This document shows, in pieces, positions 25,994 to 34,383 of a stretch of DNA of 64,000 nucleotides. The stretch is from NCBI RefSeq assembly GCF_004103715.1, contig NZ_CP035282.1, positions 1,850,673-1,914,672 of the forward strand, read 5' to 3'. Position numbers and translations under genes: made by a program. Each line of letters begins with the position of its first letter. The stretch's first letter is position 1. This DNA is from Acidilutibacter cellobiosedens. GTDB lineage: Bacteria; Bacillota; Clostridia; Tissierellales; Acidilutibacteraceae. The notes under the pieces are model-generated. The model did not search any database. It had not been told where the DNA came from and worked only from the letters and a program-made list of their open reading frames with translations.

Positions 25994-26024
25994 AAAAATA
26001 ATCCTAATGATTAGGATTATTTTT
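25994..26024 (-). terminator. Terminator of the rpiR-type gene
   Basis: A perfect 14-bp hairpin (25994-26007, 26011-26024; loop TGA) ends in a T run on the minus strand. The stop codon of the RpiR gene (26004-26006) is inside the stem. The rest of 25883-26003 appears noncoding. Confidence 0.8.
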
Positions 26025-26876
26025 ATCGTAAATGTTGTATTTATTCCATATGTCCTCCAAATCTCCAAACTTCCGAATTATATCCTTTTCGTTTTCGAAA
26101 CCCGTCGCTATAATTAACGCATTTATTAAACTCATGGGAGCTACTAAAGAATCCACAAAGGATACCATACTGTTTCTGGCTGCTAATGTTATGTCAGAAA
26201 TTTGGGCTGCAGGAGAAATTAAGCTGTCGGTTATAGATATAATATCACAATTCCTTTCTTTAACATATCTCAATGCCTCCAATGTTCTCTTTGAATATCT
26301 CGGATAACTTATAACAATAACCAAATCCTTGTCAGTAACTTTCATTAACTGTTCAAAGATATCATTAGGACCTAAGTTCACTACCTTTACATTGTCTATT
26401 ATAAAATTCAAATAGAATCCTAAATATTCGGCCAAAAATGATGAACTCCTTAATCCCAGGACATAAACTATTCTTGCTTTTCGTATTTCATCAGCAGCTT
26501 TCTCAAAAGCATCATAGTCAATTTCATCTATTATTTTATTTATACTTTCTATATCCTTTTTAAGGATCTTTTTCAAAGAATTTTGTCTGTCAGAAAAATC
26601 ATCATTTAAAGAAATCCTTTGAACTGTAGTGAGTTTATTTTTAATTAAATCCTGTAATTCTTTTTGCAAATCTCTATATCCTTCATATCCTAAGGTGTTT
26701 GCAAATCTTACTACAGTAGATTCACTTACATTAACGCTTTTCCCGAGCTTAGAAGCGGTCATAAAAGCAGCCTTGTCGTAATTTTCCATTATATATTCAG
26801 CTATTATTTTTTGTCCTTTACTAAAGGTACGATAATTCTGCTGAAGTGTTTTAATTAAATCCAAATTTTTTTTCAT
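26004..26876 (-). CDS. RpiR-family transcriptional regulator (HTH + SIS)
   Basis: This 290-residue protein has an N-terminal RpiR helix-turn-helix (about 1-77: FSKGQKIIAEYIMENYDKAAF, SKLGKSVNVSESTVVRFANTLGYEGYRDLQ) and a C-terminal SIS domain (about 120-260) that binds phosphosugars in characterised members. It lies 22 nt downstream of korC and may be cotranscribed with the kor operon, so autoregulation or linkage of 2-oxoacid oxidation to sugar-phosphate status is possible. Its target is otherwise unknown. Confidence 0.88.
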   Translation of the reverse strand: MKKNLDLIKTLQQNYRTFSKGQKIIAEYIMENYDKAAFMTASKLGKSVNVSESTVVRFANTLGYEGYRDLQKELQDLIKNKLTTVQRISLNDDFSDRQNSLKKILKKDIESINKIIDEIDYDAFEKAADEIRKARIVYVLGLRSSSFLAEYLGFYLNFIIDNVKVVNLGPNDIFEQLMKVTDKDLVIVISYPRYSKRTLEALRYVKERNCDIISITDSLISPAAQISDITLAARNSMVSFVDSLVAPMSLINALIIATGFENEKDIIRKFGDLEDIWNKYNIYDKNNPNH

Positions 26877-26898
26877 TATAGTATCCTCATATTTCTTA

Positions 26899-27456
26899 TT
26901 AATTTAATTTATTTCTATTACAATTCTCGACTAATTCATATCCCTTTTTTAAAGCAAGTTTATTTAATTCTTCCGTTCCCTTTGGAACTCTATCTAAAAC
27001 GGCAGATTCAAGAATTTTTTTTGGCACAATATCCAAAATGCCGTTGATTGCACCAATCGCAACAATATTAGCTACCATTGGTTTGCCTATTACTTCCCTC
27101 GCAGTTTCCAATATAGGAACTTTAACAATTTTTTTGGCTCTATTGGTATCCGGAACATTTACAGTTGAATCTATAAGTAATATTCCCTCTTCATCCAATG
27201 AATTAATATATTTATCACAAGATTTTTGATTTAATGCCAATAATAAATTTGTTCTTCTAACCTTTGGAAAGTCTATTTCTTCATCGCTTATAATTACCTC
27301 AGCTTTGCTGGATCCGCCTCTGGCTTCAGGTCCATAAGACTGAGATTGAATAGCATTCTTACCTTCCATTATTGCCCCTTCGGCTAAAATAATTCCGCCT
27401 AAGATAAGTCCTTGCCCTCCCGAACCCGTCAGTCTTAGTTCCAATCGATTACTCAT
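26899..27456 (-). CDS. korC: 2-oxoacid:ferredoxin oxidoreductase, gamma subunit
   Basis: This 185-residue subunit has RLTGSGGQGLILGGIILAEGA and QSYGPEARGGSSKAEVIISD, typical of KorC/OorC/VorC gamma subunits that contribute to CoA binding. It is last of the four kor genes (korD-korA-korB-korC). The complex converts a 2-oxoacid plus CoA to acyl-CoA, CO2 and reduced ferredoxin. 2-Oxoglutarate is the usual substrate of this four-gene layout, but branched-chain oxoacids are possible. Confidence 0.92.
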   Translation of the reverse strand: MSNRLELRLTGSGGQGLILGGIILAEGAIMEGKNAIQSQSYGPEARGGSSKAEVIISDEEIDFPKVRRTNLLLALNQKSCDKYINSLDEEGILLIDSTVNVPDTNRAKKIVKVPILETAREVIGKPMVANIVAIGAINGILDIVPKKILESAVLDRVPKGTEELNKLALKKGYELVENCNRNKLN

Positions 27457-27477
27457 AATTAATTCTCTCCTTCAAAT

Positions 27478-28293
27478 TTATTTTACAAACATATCTATTA
27501 TTTTTTGATATTCTTCAGTGTATTCCGGCTCTGTAGTATTTTTAAATTCCCCGATTAAAAATTTTCCCTGAAGATTTTCCGGAGAAGAAGTCTCAGCAGC
27601 TTTTATACTAACAGTATTATCCCTTAACCATTCGATCATCTTCACGGCAGATCCCTTTTTATTTTTCCTTCCATAATAAGTAGGACATACACTGACACCT
27701 TCTATTAAAGAAAACCCTTTATTCTGAATACCCTTTTCTATAAATGTGATTAATTGTTTAGCATGATAAACAGTACTTCTGGCTACATATGTAGCTCCTG
27801 CCCCTATGGCAAGCTGCGGAATATCAAAAGCTTTGTCAACAGTACCATAAACAGCCGTAGTGCCGCGTTCACCCTTTGGTGTAGTCGGAGAATACTGCCC
27901 TCCGGTCATTCCGTAAATATTATTATTAAACACAATTGTTGTGATATCAATATTTCTTCTTGCCGCATGAATTAAATGATTTCCTCCGATTGCTACAGCA
28001 TCTCCGTCTCCTGAGATCACGATAACTTTCAGTTCAGGATTGGCTAACTTTACTCCTGTTGCAAAAGCCAACGCCCTGCCGTGAGTAGTATGGAGAGTAT
28101 TAAAATCCATATATCCTACAGCCCTCGAAGAGCAACCTATTCCTGACACGACACATACTTTATTTTTATCCAAATCCAAATCATCTATTGCTTGTATAAC
28201 AGCCCTCATTAATATTCCATGGCCACATCCCGGACACCATATATGGGGTAAATTCTCCATTCTTAAATATTTTTCAACTAATGGACTTGCCAT
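27478..28293 (-). CDS. korB: 2-oxoacid:ferredoxin oxidoreductase, beta subunit (TPP-binding)
   Basis: This 271-residue subunit has WCPGCGHGI near the N-terminus, CVVSGIGCSSR, and the TPP/Mg motif GDGDAVAIGGNHLIHAARRN ending in NNNIYGMTGGQYSPT. There is no separate four-Cys ferredoxin domain, so electrons pass to KorD. It follows korA by 1 nt. Confidence 0.94.
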   Translation of the reverse strand: MASPLVEKYLRMENLPHIWCPGCGHGILMRAVIQAIDDLDLDKNKVCVVSGIGCSSRAVGYMDFNTLHTTHGRALAFATGVKLANPELKVIVISGDGDAVAIGGNHLIHAARRNIDITTIVFNNNIYGMTGGQYSPTTPKGERGTTAVYGTVDKAFDIPQLAIGAGATYVARSTVYHAKQLITFIEKGIQNKGFSLIEGVSVCPTYYGRKNKKGSAVKMIEWLRDNTVSIKAAETSSPENLQGKFLIGEFKNTTEPEYTEEYQKIIDMFVK

Positions 28294-28294
28294 A

Positions 28295-29431
28295 TTATAT
28301 TACCTCCTTAATCTTAGAAAGTATCTCTTCAGGGGTAATGATATCACCATTAAATTTTCCTAAAGAAAAAACATTTGATTCGTTCTTTACAACTCTTTCA
28401 ACTTCCAAAACCAATTGCCCATGATTAAGCTCAACTACAATTATATTTTTAACTTGCTTTGCAATTCTTTTAACTTCTTTCTCCGGGAAAGGCCAGATAG
28501 TTATAGGTCTGAACATTCCGACTTTAAGGCCATCTTTTCTTGCCTGTTTTATTGCACTTTTAGCACTTCTTGCCGTTCCGCCATAAGCTATTACTATGGT
28601 TTGCGCATCTTCTGTATATAATTCATCATAAGTTATAATATCATCTACATTATCTTCGATTTTTTTCATAAGTCTTGTACAAAGAGACTCGGCCACTTCA
28701 GTACTATTTGTCGTAAATCCGGATTCGGTGTGCACAAGGCCCGTAACATTAAATCTAAAGCCTTCACCGAAAGATGCCATAGGAGGAACCAGCTCTCCTT
28801 CTTCTACATGATAAGGCAAATAATTTTTATCTCCGGCTTTAGGTTTTTTACGATTGATAATCATTAAATCTTCCATTTTTGGAATTTCAATACCTTCCCT
28901 CATATGAGCTACAATTTCATCCATTAACAATATAACAGGCGTTCTATATTTTTCTGAAAGATTAAAGGCTCTGACAGTTAAATCAAAAACTTCTCTCACC
29001 GAAGAAGGAGATATAACTATTATAGGATGATCTCCATGAGTACCCCATCTCGATTGCATTACATCCCCTTGAGATGGTGATGTAGGAAGTCCCGTACTCG
29101 GACCTTCTCTTTGAACATCCACAATTACACAGGGTACTTCAGCCATAGCCGCATAGCCAATATTCTCCTGCTTCAGTGAAAATCCCGGACCGCTTGTGGC
29201 AGTCATGGACTTCATTCCTGTAAGAGAAGCTCCTATTATAGCGGCCATAGCCGAAATTTCATCTTCTGTCTGAAGAAACTTTCCCCCTACCCTTGGCAAT
29301 TTCACAGAGGACTCCTCCGCTATTTCCGTCGACGGAGTTATAGGATACCCTGCATAAAAACGCATTCCTGCAGCAATAGCACCTTCTACGCAAGCCTCAT
29401 TACCCTGAAATAATTTAATGTTATTTCTCAT
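28295..29431 (-). CDS. korA: 2-oxoacid:ferredoxin oxidoreductase, alpha subunit
   Basis: This 378-residue subunit has GNEACVEGAIAAGMRFYAGYPITPSTEIAE, the family start, and TATSGPGFSLKQE, PSTGLPTSPSQGDVMQ and the C-terminal domain II with VELNHGQLVLEVER. The ATG at 29431 has GGGAGG 9 nt upstream and lies 1 nt from the korD stop. A longer open frame to 29458 has no separate RBS. Together with korB and korC it forms the catalytic core. Confidence 0.94.
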   Translation of the reverse strand: MRNNIKLFQGNEACVEGAIAAGMRFYAGYPITPSTEIAEESSVKLPRVGGKFLQTEDEISAMAAIIGASLTGMKSMTATSGPGFSLKQENIGYAAMAEVPCVIVDVQREGPSTGLPTSPSQGDVMQSRWGTHGDHPIIVISPSSVREVFDLTVRAFNLSEKYRTPVILLMDEIVAHMREGIEIPKMEDLMIINRKKPKAGDKNYLPYHVEEGELVPPMASFGEGFRFNVTGLVHTESGFTTNSTEVAESLCTRLMKKIEDNVDDIITYDELYTEDAQTIVIAYGGTARSAKSAIKQARKDGLKVGMFRPITIWPFPEKEVKRIAKQVKNIIVVELNHGQLVLEVERVVKNESNVFSLGKFNGDIITPEEILSKIKEVI

Positions 29432-29432
29432 C

Positions 29433-29630
29433 TTATTTACCTCCCAGATAAATTGCATAATCTGGGCATCTTAACTCACACTGCCCACATTTTATACATG
29501 CATCTATATTTTTTATGTTTACTTTTTCATCTTTTAATTCCAAGACATCTTTGGGACAAAAACTGACACAAATACCACAACCTTTGCACCAATTTTTGTC
29601 AATATACAAAATCTTTTCTTTTGGCTGCAA
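29433..29630 (-). CDS. korD: Ferredoxin-like delta subunit of 2-oxoacid oxidoreductase (2x[4Fe-4S])
   Basis: This 65-residue protein has two complete C-x2-C-x2-C-x3-C motifs (CKGCGICVSFCP and CIKCGQCELRCP), so it binds two [4Fe-4S] clusters. It is the electron-transfer subunit of the adjacent Kor complex and the first gene of the operon, downstream of a near-consensus promoter. Confidence 0.94.
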   Translation of the reverse strand: MQPKEKILYIDKNWCKGCGICVSFCPKDVLELKDEKVNIKNIDACIKCGQCELRCPDYAIYLGGK

Positions 29631-29666
29631 GATTTCTTCCCCCTTAGCATAAATTTGTCTAAGTAA

Positions 29667-29695
29667 ATAATATCAAAAGCCCATCACAAATGCAA
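29667..29695 (-). promoter_or_regulatory. Promoter of the kor operon
   Basis: On the minus strand a -35 TTGCAT (29690-29695) and a -10 TATTAT (29667-29672) are separated by exactly 17 nt. The -35 overlaps the first unit of the 17-bp direct repeat. Confidence 0.7.
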
Positions 29696-29747
29696 GTTTT
29701 ATTTCATTTTTAATTAGCCTTTTTTATTTTTGCAAGTTTTATTTCAT
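29691..29747. repeat. 17-bp direct repeat overlapping the kor -35 region
   Basis: TGCAAGTTTTATTTCAT occurs at 29691-29707 and 29731-29747, 40 bp apart (about four helical turns). One copy covers the -35 and the other lies upstream, a geometry typical of regulator binding sites. Confidence 0.6.
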
Positions 29748-29761
29748 CATTATCAAAAAAT

Positions 29762-29799
29762 AAAAAACCATAAGGTTTTTAAGAACCCTATGGTTTTTT
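29762..29799 (-). terminator. Terminator downstream of the pycB/oadA-type gene
   Basis: A 16-bp inverted repeat with one mismatch (29762-29777, 29784-29799) is followed on the minus strand by T-rich sequence. It sits 4 bp after the stop at 29804 and separates that gene from the kor promoter. Confidence 0.75.
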
Positions 29800-29803
29800 A
29801 TTT

Positions 29804-31201
29804 TTATATGGGATAAACTTTATATTCTTCATTTGTCAAAGAACAATCTATTTTATATTTTTTTGCTTGCCTGTATTTAAAATAATTTAATGCTACCTGA
29901 GGAAATAATGCATAGGAAAGGACATCTTCATCCTGTTCCATATATTCCTTAATTTCATTTTTACATTGTTCAAGCTGAGGCTTTAAAAGGTCTGCAGGCC
30001 TGCCTGTATATACTTCTTCATCTCCTATTATTTTTTTCTTTATATCTTCCCTAATAGGGACAGTAGGTTTTCCATATAAACCCTTTACATAGTTTTTTAT
30101 CTCCTTTGAAACAAGTTTATATCTTTCACCCATCAATACATTAGAAAGAGCTTGAGTTCCTACCATCTGACTCATTGGGGTAACCAACGGAGGATATCCT
30201 AAATCTTCTCTTACTTTAGGTATCTCTTCCAATACATCTTCAAATTTATCCGAAGCTCCCTGATATTCAAGCTGAGATAATAAATTTGACAGCATTCCTC
30301 CCGGAACCTGATATTTCAATGTCCTTGCATCGATATCAAAAATTTTAGGCTTTAATAAACCTTCCTTAATATATTTATCCTTTAATCCTTTGAAATATTC
30401 CGCAATTTCCATAAGTAAATCCATATCTAAATCCGGATCGTAAGGAGAATATTTTAAAGAAGATACCATGGATTCTGTCGCCGGCTGACTTGCTCCCATT
30501 CCCAAAGGAGAAATAGCTGTATCTATTATATCTGCTCCTGCTTCTATGGCCTTCATATATGTTTGGTTTGCAATTCCGCTTGTAAAATGGGAATGAATTT
30601 CTATAGGAATCTTTATTACTTTTTTAAGTTTTTTTATTAATTCTTCAGCCACATAGGGAAGAAGTATTCCCGACATATCCTTAATGCAGATAGAATCGGC
30701 ACCCATATTCTCCATCTCTTTTGCCAGTTGTACATAATATTCGATATTGTGTACGGGGCTTACAGTATAGGAAATAGCAATTTGAGCATGACCGCCGTAT
30801 TTTTTTGTTGCTTCAAGAGTTTTCTGAATATTTCTCATATCATTTAATGCGTCAAACATCCTTATTATGTCTATTCCGTTTTCTATAGATTTTTTTACAA
30901 ACTCCTCAACAATATCGTCAGGATAATTTTTATATCCTAATAAATTTTGTCCTCTTAGTAGCATCTGAAGCTTAGTATTCTTAAAAGCTTTTCTTAATTT
31001 TCTGAGCCTATCCCAAGGATCTTCATTCAAAAACCTTAGGCAGGAATCAAAAGTAGCTCCTCCCCATACTTCCATGGCATAATATCCAACTCTGTCCATT
31101 TTATCAGCTATAGGAAGCATTTCATCAGTTCTCATTCTTGTTGCCAATAAAGATTGGTGTGCATCTCTAAAGGCTGTTTCGGTAATTTTTATTTTTTTCA
31201 A
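29804..31201 (-). CDS. Pyruvate carboxylase subunit B / oxaloacetate decarboxylase alpha-type carboxyltransferase (no biotin domain)
   Basis: This 465-residue protein has an N-terminal HMGL-like TIM barrel (ITETAFRDAHQSLLATRMRT, EVWGGATFDSCLRFL, RGQNLLGYKNYPDD, IEIHSHFTSG metal ligands) and the conserved PYC/OadA C-terminal domain (about 300-450). It ends at KVYPI without the Met-Lys-Met biotinyl domain, so biotin must come from a separate carrier protein not found in this window. It could act in an oxaloacetate decarboxylase, transcarboxylase or two-subunit pyruvate carboxylase. It lies upstream of the kor operon, suggesting central C4/C3 metabolism. Confidence 0.9.
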   Translation of the reverse strand: MKKIKITETAFRDAHQSLLATRMRTDEMLPIADKMDRVGYYAMEVWGGATFDSCLRFLNEDPWDRLRKLRKAFKNTKLQMLLRGQNLLGYKNYPDDIVEEFVKKSIENGIDIIRMFDALNDMRNIQKTLEATKKYGGHAQIAISYTVSPVHNIEYYVQLAKEMENMGADSICIKDMSGILLPYVAEELIKKLKKVIKIPIEIHSHFTSGIANQTYMKAIEAGADIIDTAISPLGMGASQPATESMVSSLKYSPYDPDLDMDLLMEIAEYFKGLKDKYIKEGLLKPKIFDIDARTLKYQVPGGMLSNLLSQLEYQGASDKFEDVLEEIPKVREDLGYPPLVTPMSQMVGTQALSNVLMGERYKLVSKEIKNYVKGLYGKPTVPIREDIKKKIIGDEEVYTGRPADLLKPQLEQCKNEIKEYMEQDEDVLSYALFPQVALNYFKYRQAKKYKIDCSLTNEEYKVYPI

Positions 31202-31222
31202 ATAGACCCCTCCAAAAAAATA

Positions 31223-31792
31223 TTATAATTTCTCTATTTCATATAAAATCGGGGGATTATTTATTTGATTTATAAAATCAAATTTTACTACCCCAAATTT
31301 TTTCTGATTTAATTTTTTTAAAAAATCCTCTATACCTTTATTTTCAATGTACCCTTCTCTATGACCGGTATAGGATGCTATAAAAGCCATTCCGTTATTC
31401 TGTAATAAATTCAATAGTTGTAAAATACCCTGTAGAGTTGTTTCCTTTCTTGTAACAATACTTCTATCTCCTTTCGGAAGATATCCTAAATTAAATATAC
31501 CCAATTTTACCATATTATTAATATATTTGCCTAAATTTTTATGATCATCATTGATAAGAATAACTCTGTCTTCCAATTTTCTTTCTTTCAATTTATTATA
31601 AGTAATATCCAAAGCCTTTTTCTGAATATCAAATCCGTAAACTTTGCCTTTAGGACCTACCTTTTCTGCCAACAATACGGTATCATTTCCATTTCCTACG
31701 GTGCAATCAACAGCCGTATCTCCTTCCTTAAGTATTTGTTCAACCATATATCTGTATGTAACCACAGCATTTATTAAATATTTATATCCCAT
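31223..31792 (-). CDS. Class I SAM-dependent rRNA methyltransferase-like protein (YtqB/MraW-like)
   Basis: This 189-residue protein has motif I DCTVGNGNDTVLLAEKVGPKG, a GFDIQKKAL acidic loop and NLGYLPKGDRSIVTRKETTL in place of motif IV, matching the YtqB/PF06962 group. The RNA target is not securely known. Its start overlaps the GNAT gene by 11 bp, so the two are translationally coupled. Confidence 0.85.
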   Translation of the reverse strand: MGYKYLINAVVTYRYMVEQILKEGDTAVDCTVGNGNDTVLLAEKVGPKGKVYGFDIQKKALDITYNKLKERKLEDRVILINDDHKNLGKYINNMVKLGIFNLGYLPKGDRSIVTRKETTLQGILQLLNLLQNNGMAFIASYTGHREGYIENKGIEDFLKKLNQKKFGVVKFDFINQINNPPILYEIEKL

Positions 31793-32210
31793 TACTACCA
31801 GCTCCGTTACAACATTTTTTATTCATTATATATGGTATATCACATTTCAAAGAAAAAGTCTTTTCTCCATTTGATTCATTGGTCTCTGAAAATCCTTTTT
31901 TTAAAAGATAATCATTTTTATCCTGATAAAAGATTTGAAAATATCCCATATCCTCCATATTAAACATTACACTTCTCAAAAGAGCTTCACCATAATTTAA
32001 TCCTCTTCTTTTTTCCGATACAATAACGTATTTAAGTTCGTTAAAATATCCTTCTATGTCAACTCCGCACACTCCCACGAGTTTATTATCCTCTATCATC
32101 ATATAAGTTAAACCATTTGTATCAAAATTATTCCGTAAAAAATAATTTTCTAAGAATTCAATAACAGCCTTCTCCTCTTCTTTAGACTTAACCGAAGTTA
32201 ATTTTATCAT
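31782..32210 (-). CDS. GNAT-family N-acetyltransferase
   Basis: The ATG at 32210 has GGAGG 10 nt upstream; the longer open frame to 32270 overlaps the rluB terminator and was rejected. The 142-residue product shows the GNAT layout: MIEDNKLVGVCGVD (beta-4 region), ELKYVIVSEKRRGLNYGEALLRSVM (acetyl-CoA pyrophosphate loop, divergent R-R-G-L-N-Y-G-E-A) and a C-terminal YLLKKGF segment. Substrate unknown. Confidence 0.8.
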   Translation of the reverse strand: MIKLTSVKSKEEEKAVIEFLENYFLRNNFDTNGLTYMMIEDNKLVGVCGVDIEGYFNELKYVIVSEKRRGLNYGEALLRSVMFNMEDMGYFQIFYQDKNDYLLKKGFSETNESNGEKTFSLKCDIPYIMNKKCCNGAGSNGI

Positions 32211-32242
32211 TTTGATTTTTCCTCCTAATTCTATAATAAAAC

Positions 32243-32268
32243 AAAAAGAGCATAAAGAAAACATGCTC
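32243..32268 (-). terminator. Terminator after rluB
   Basis: A 6-bp stem GAGCAT/ATGCTC (32248-32253, 32263-32268) is followed on the minus strand by TTTTTG and further T. It lies 5 bp past the rluB stop. Confidence 0.65.
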
Positions 32269-32273
32269 AATTG

Positions 32274-32978
32274 TTAAATGTTTTTAATATACTCTATCTC
32301 GTTTTTGTTTAAATTTCTCCATTTTCCGGTCTTTAATTTCCCTAACTTTATATTTCCCAAAGCTATTCTCTTTAGTTCCATAACGGGATGATTTATCATA
32401 TCGCACATCTTTCTTATTTGCCTGTTTTTGCCTTCATGTATTTTTATTTCAAGGAGAGATGTATTTTTATTCTTTTCCAATATTCGTATCTCGGATTTGG
32501 AAGTCACATATCCGTCAATTTTTAAACCATTTCTGAAATCATTAAGTTCCATTTCATTTGGAATACCTTTCACTTTTGCCATATAGGTCTTATCTATATG
32601 AAAACTGGGATGAGTAATCTTAAATGCCAGATCTCCATCATTTGTAAGAAGCAGCAATCCTGAAGTATCATAATCAAGTCTTCCCACAGGATATATTCTT
32701 TCATCTATTCCCTGTATCAAATCAATCACCTTTTTCCTTCTGAATTGATCCTTTACAGTAGTTACATACCCTACAGGTTTATTAAGTAGAATATACACTT
32801 TTTTATCTTCTATTTGCACTATCTTATTGTCGAATTTTACTATATCCCCTTTATTAACTATAAAACCCTGTTCTTTAATTATCCGATCGTTGACTTTGAT
32901 TCTGCCCTCTCCTATTAATTCTTCGGATTTTCTTCTTGAAGCTACTCCGCAGGAAGCCAAATATTTTTGCAATCTCAT
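32274..32978 (-). CDS. rluB: Ribosomal pseudouridine synthase, RsuA/RluB family
   Basis: This 234-residue protein has an N-terminal S4 RNA-binding domain (MRLQKYLASCGVASRRKSEELI) and a catalytic domain with VGRLDYDTSGLLLLTNDG containing the nucleophilic Asp, plus HEGKNRQIRKMC. Firmicute homologues encoded near scpA/scpB modify 23S rRNA (RluB type). In this window scpAB lies about 5 kb upstream in the transcription sense, with a redox gene pair inserted between. Confidence 0.93.
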   Translation of the reverse strand: MRLQKYLASCGVASRRKSEELIGEGRIKVNDRIIKEQGFIVNKGDIVKFDNKIVQIEDKKVYILLNKPVGYVTTVKDQFRRKKVIDLIQGIDERIYPVGRLDYDTSGLLLLTNDGDLAFKITHPSFHIDKTYMAKVKGIPNEMELNDFRNGLKIDGYVTSKSEIRILEKNKNTSLLEIKIHEGKNRQIRKMCDMINHPVMELKRIALGNIKLGKLKTGKWRNLNKNEIEYIKNI

Positions 32979-33036
32979 AATATTTCCTCCTTAGTTTATA
33001 TATACATTTTAATCCCTTTACCGATAAATTCAAATA

Positions 33037-33062
33037 CTTTTTTATAACCCATAGGAAAATCC
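33037..33062 (-). repeat. Isolated 26-bp copy of the repeat-element core
   Basis: These 26 bases are a perfect reverse-complement match to the inner core and junction of the 104-bp tandem repeats at 50901-51108 (the part containing CCTATGGGTTAT). It lies between rluB and the FAD-oxidoreductase gene. Flanking bases do not match, so it is a fragment or a shared functional core. Confidence 0.65.
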
Positions 33063-33102
33063 CTTTTCCCCTAATTTATTAAAGCTTAAATATAAACTCC
33101 TT

Positions 33103-34371
33103 TTATTCATATACATTTGAAAATCCTGATTCCCGAACCCTTTTCCCGATTTCGTCTCTATCAATGGTATATAAGCCCTTATTCTTCATCCTTTCAAGAT
33201 ATATACTTCCTGCGAAGGTATATCTCCTCATTAACCCTTCCTTTGTCTCAATGGCTTCATTCTCGTAAGCTATAATATCTCCCGTTGCCAAATTTCTCGG
33301 AAGCTCTATAAGAGGAAGACCTTTTGCATATCTTCCGCCGTTATAACCGGCAAGGCTCCCCGTAGTTATAGCTTCCGTATGTCCTACAAACAGTCCGGAT
33401 TTTTCTCCTCCACAAAAAAGATTATCTATTCCCTTTACCTGCATTGTATTATATCTCGGAGCCATAGACAGATATCTTATTGAATTTCCTATTCCTCCAG
33501 AATAAGGATCGATATATTTAACTTTCTCCAGTCCCTTAATTTTTCTTAAGTCTTCCAAAGGATAATAAGAAGTCATCATTTTCGCATGGCCAGTATCCAA
33601 TAGTACTATATTTTCAGCATACTCTTTTAATGCATATTGCTGGCACACTTTTTTGTCTAATTTATCTAATTTTATATCATCCTTGGGAACGGGAAGTACC
33701 ACAACACCTTCTCTTTCAAGTTCTTCTCTTACGTCTTTTCCGAGAGAATCCTTATTTAATTTGCAAGACCCGCTGAAAGCACCAAAGGAACCGTCTTTTC
33801 TCAATCCCCGTATATCTTTCACCCCTGCCTTCTCGCTGATACTTATTCTCGGTCCGAAGGTAGGACATCTTAAAATACACATAGCGCATCCATTTCCATA
33901 TTTTAAGCAATTCCCCATAGGTCCGGTGGATCCTGTCGTATCTATGAAAACATCTCCTTCAACGATCTCATCATTATTCAATATTATGTTTTTAATCTTA
34001 CTGCCTTCCTTTATTACGTCTATGGCTCTGCTTTTAAACAATACGTTTATTCCCATACTCTTTACTAATTTTCTTACCTCATATTCGATATTCGTTACAT
34101 CATATAAATTAGCATGATGATGGCCGGGAAAATTAATATTTTTATGAATTGAAAGTTTATCCGTTATGTTAAAAAGTTCTTTTGCCCCCAAAAACGTATT
34201 TTCCTCCTGAGCTGTAAATCTTCCGTTATTCCTCATTATTCCCCCTACGTTACCAAGTCCTACAAGCATGTCGGTTCTCTCTATCAATAATACTTCAGCA
34301 CCTGTTTTTCTGGCAGAAATGCTCGCTGCACATCCTGCCCAACCTCCCCCGATTACTATTACCTTTTTCAA
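33103..34371 (-). CDS. FAD-dependent oxidoreductase (FAD_oxidored family)
   Basis: This 422-residue flavoprotein has GGGWAGCAASISARKTGAEVLLIER (Rossmann FAD motif), GNVGGIMRNNGRFT, VFIDTTGSTGPMGNC and FCGGEKSGLFVGHTEAITTGSLAG near the C-terminus. A cysteine cluster (NCLKYGNGCAMCILRCP) in the middle may bind an Fe-S cluster. It follows a PyrK-like FAD/[2Fe-2S] protein by 12 nt and probably forms a two-component oxidoreductase with it. The physiological reaction is unknown. Confidence 0.85.
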   Translation of the reverse strand: MKKVIVIGGGWAGCAASISARKTGAEVLLIERTDMLVGLGNVGGIMRNNGRFTAQEENTFLGAKELFNITDKLSIHKNINFPGHHHANLYDVTNIEYEVRKLVKSMGINVLFKSRAIDVIKEGSKIKNIILNNDEIVEGDVFIDTTGSTGPMGNCLKYGNGCAMCILRCPTFGPRISISEKAGVKDIRGLRKDGSFGAFSGSCKLNKDSLGKDVREELEREGVVVLPVPKDDIKLDKLDKKVCQQYALKEYAENIVLLDTGHAKMMTSYYPLEDLRKIKGLEKVKYIDPYSGGIGNSIRYLSMAPRYNTMQVKGIDNLFCGGEKSGLFVGHTEAITTGSLAGYNGGRYAKGLPLIELPRNLATGDIIAYENEAIETKEGLMRRYTFAGSIYLERMKNKGLYTIDRDEIGKRVRESGFSNVYE

Positions 34372-34383
34372 TATTGTTACCCC

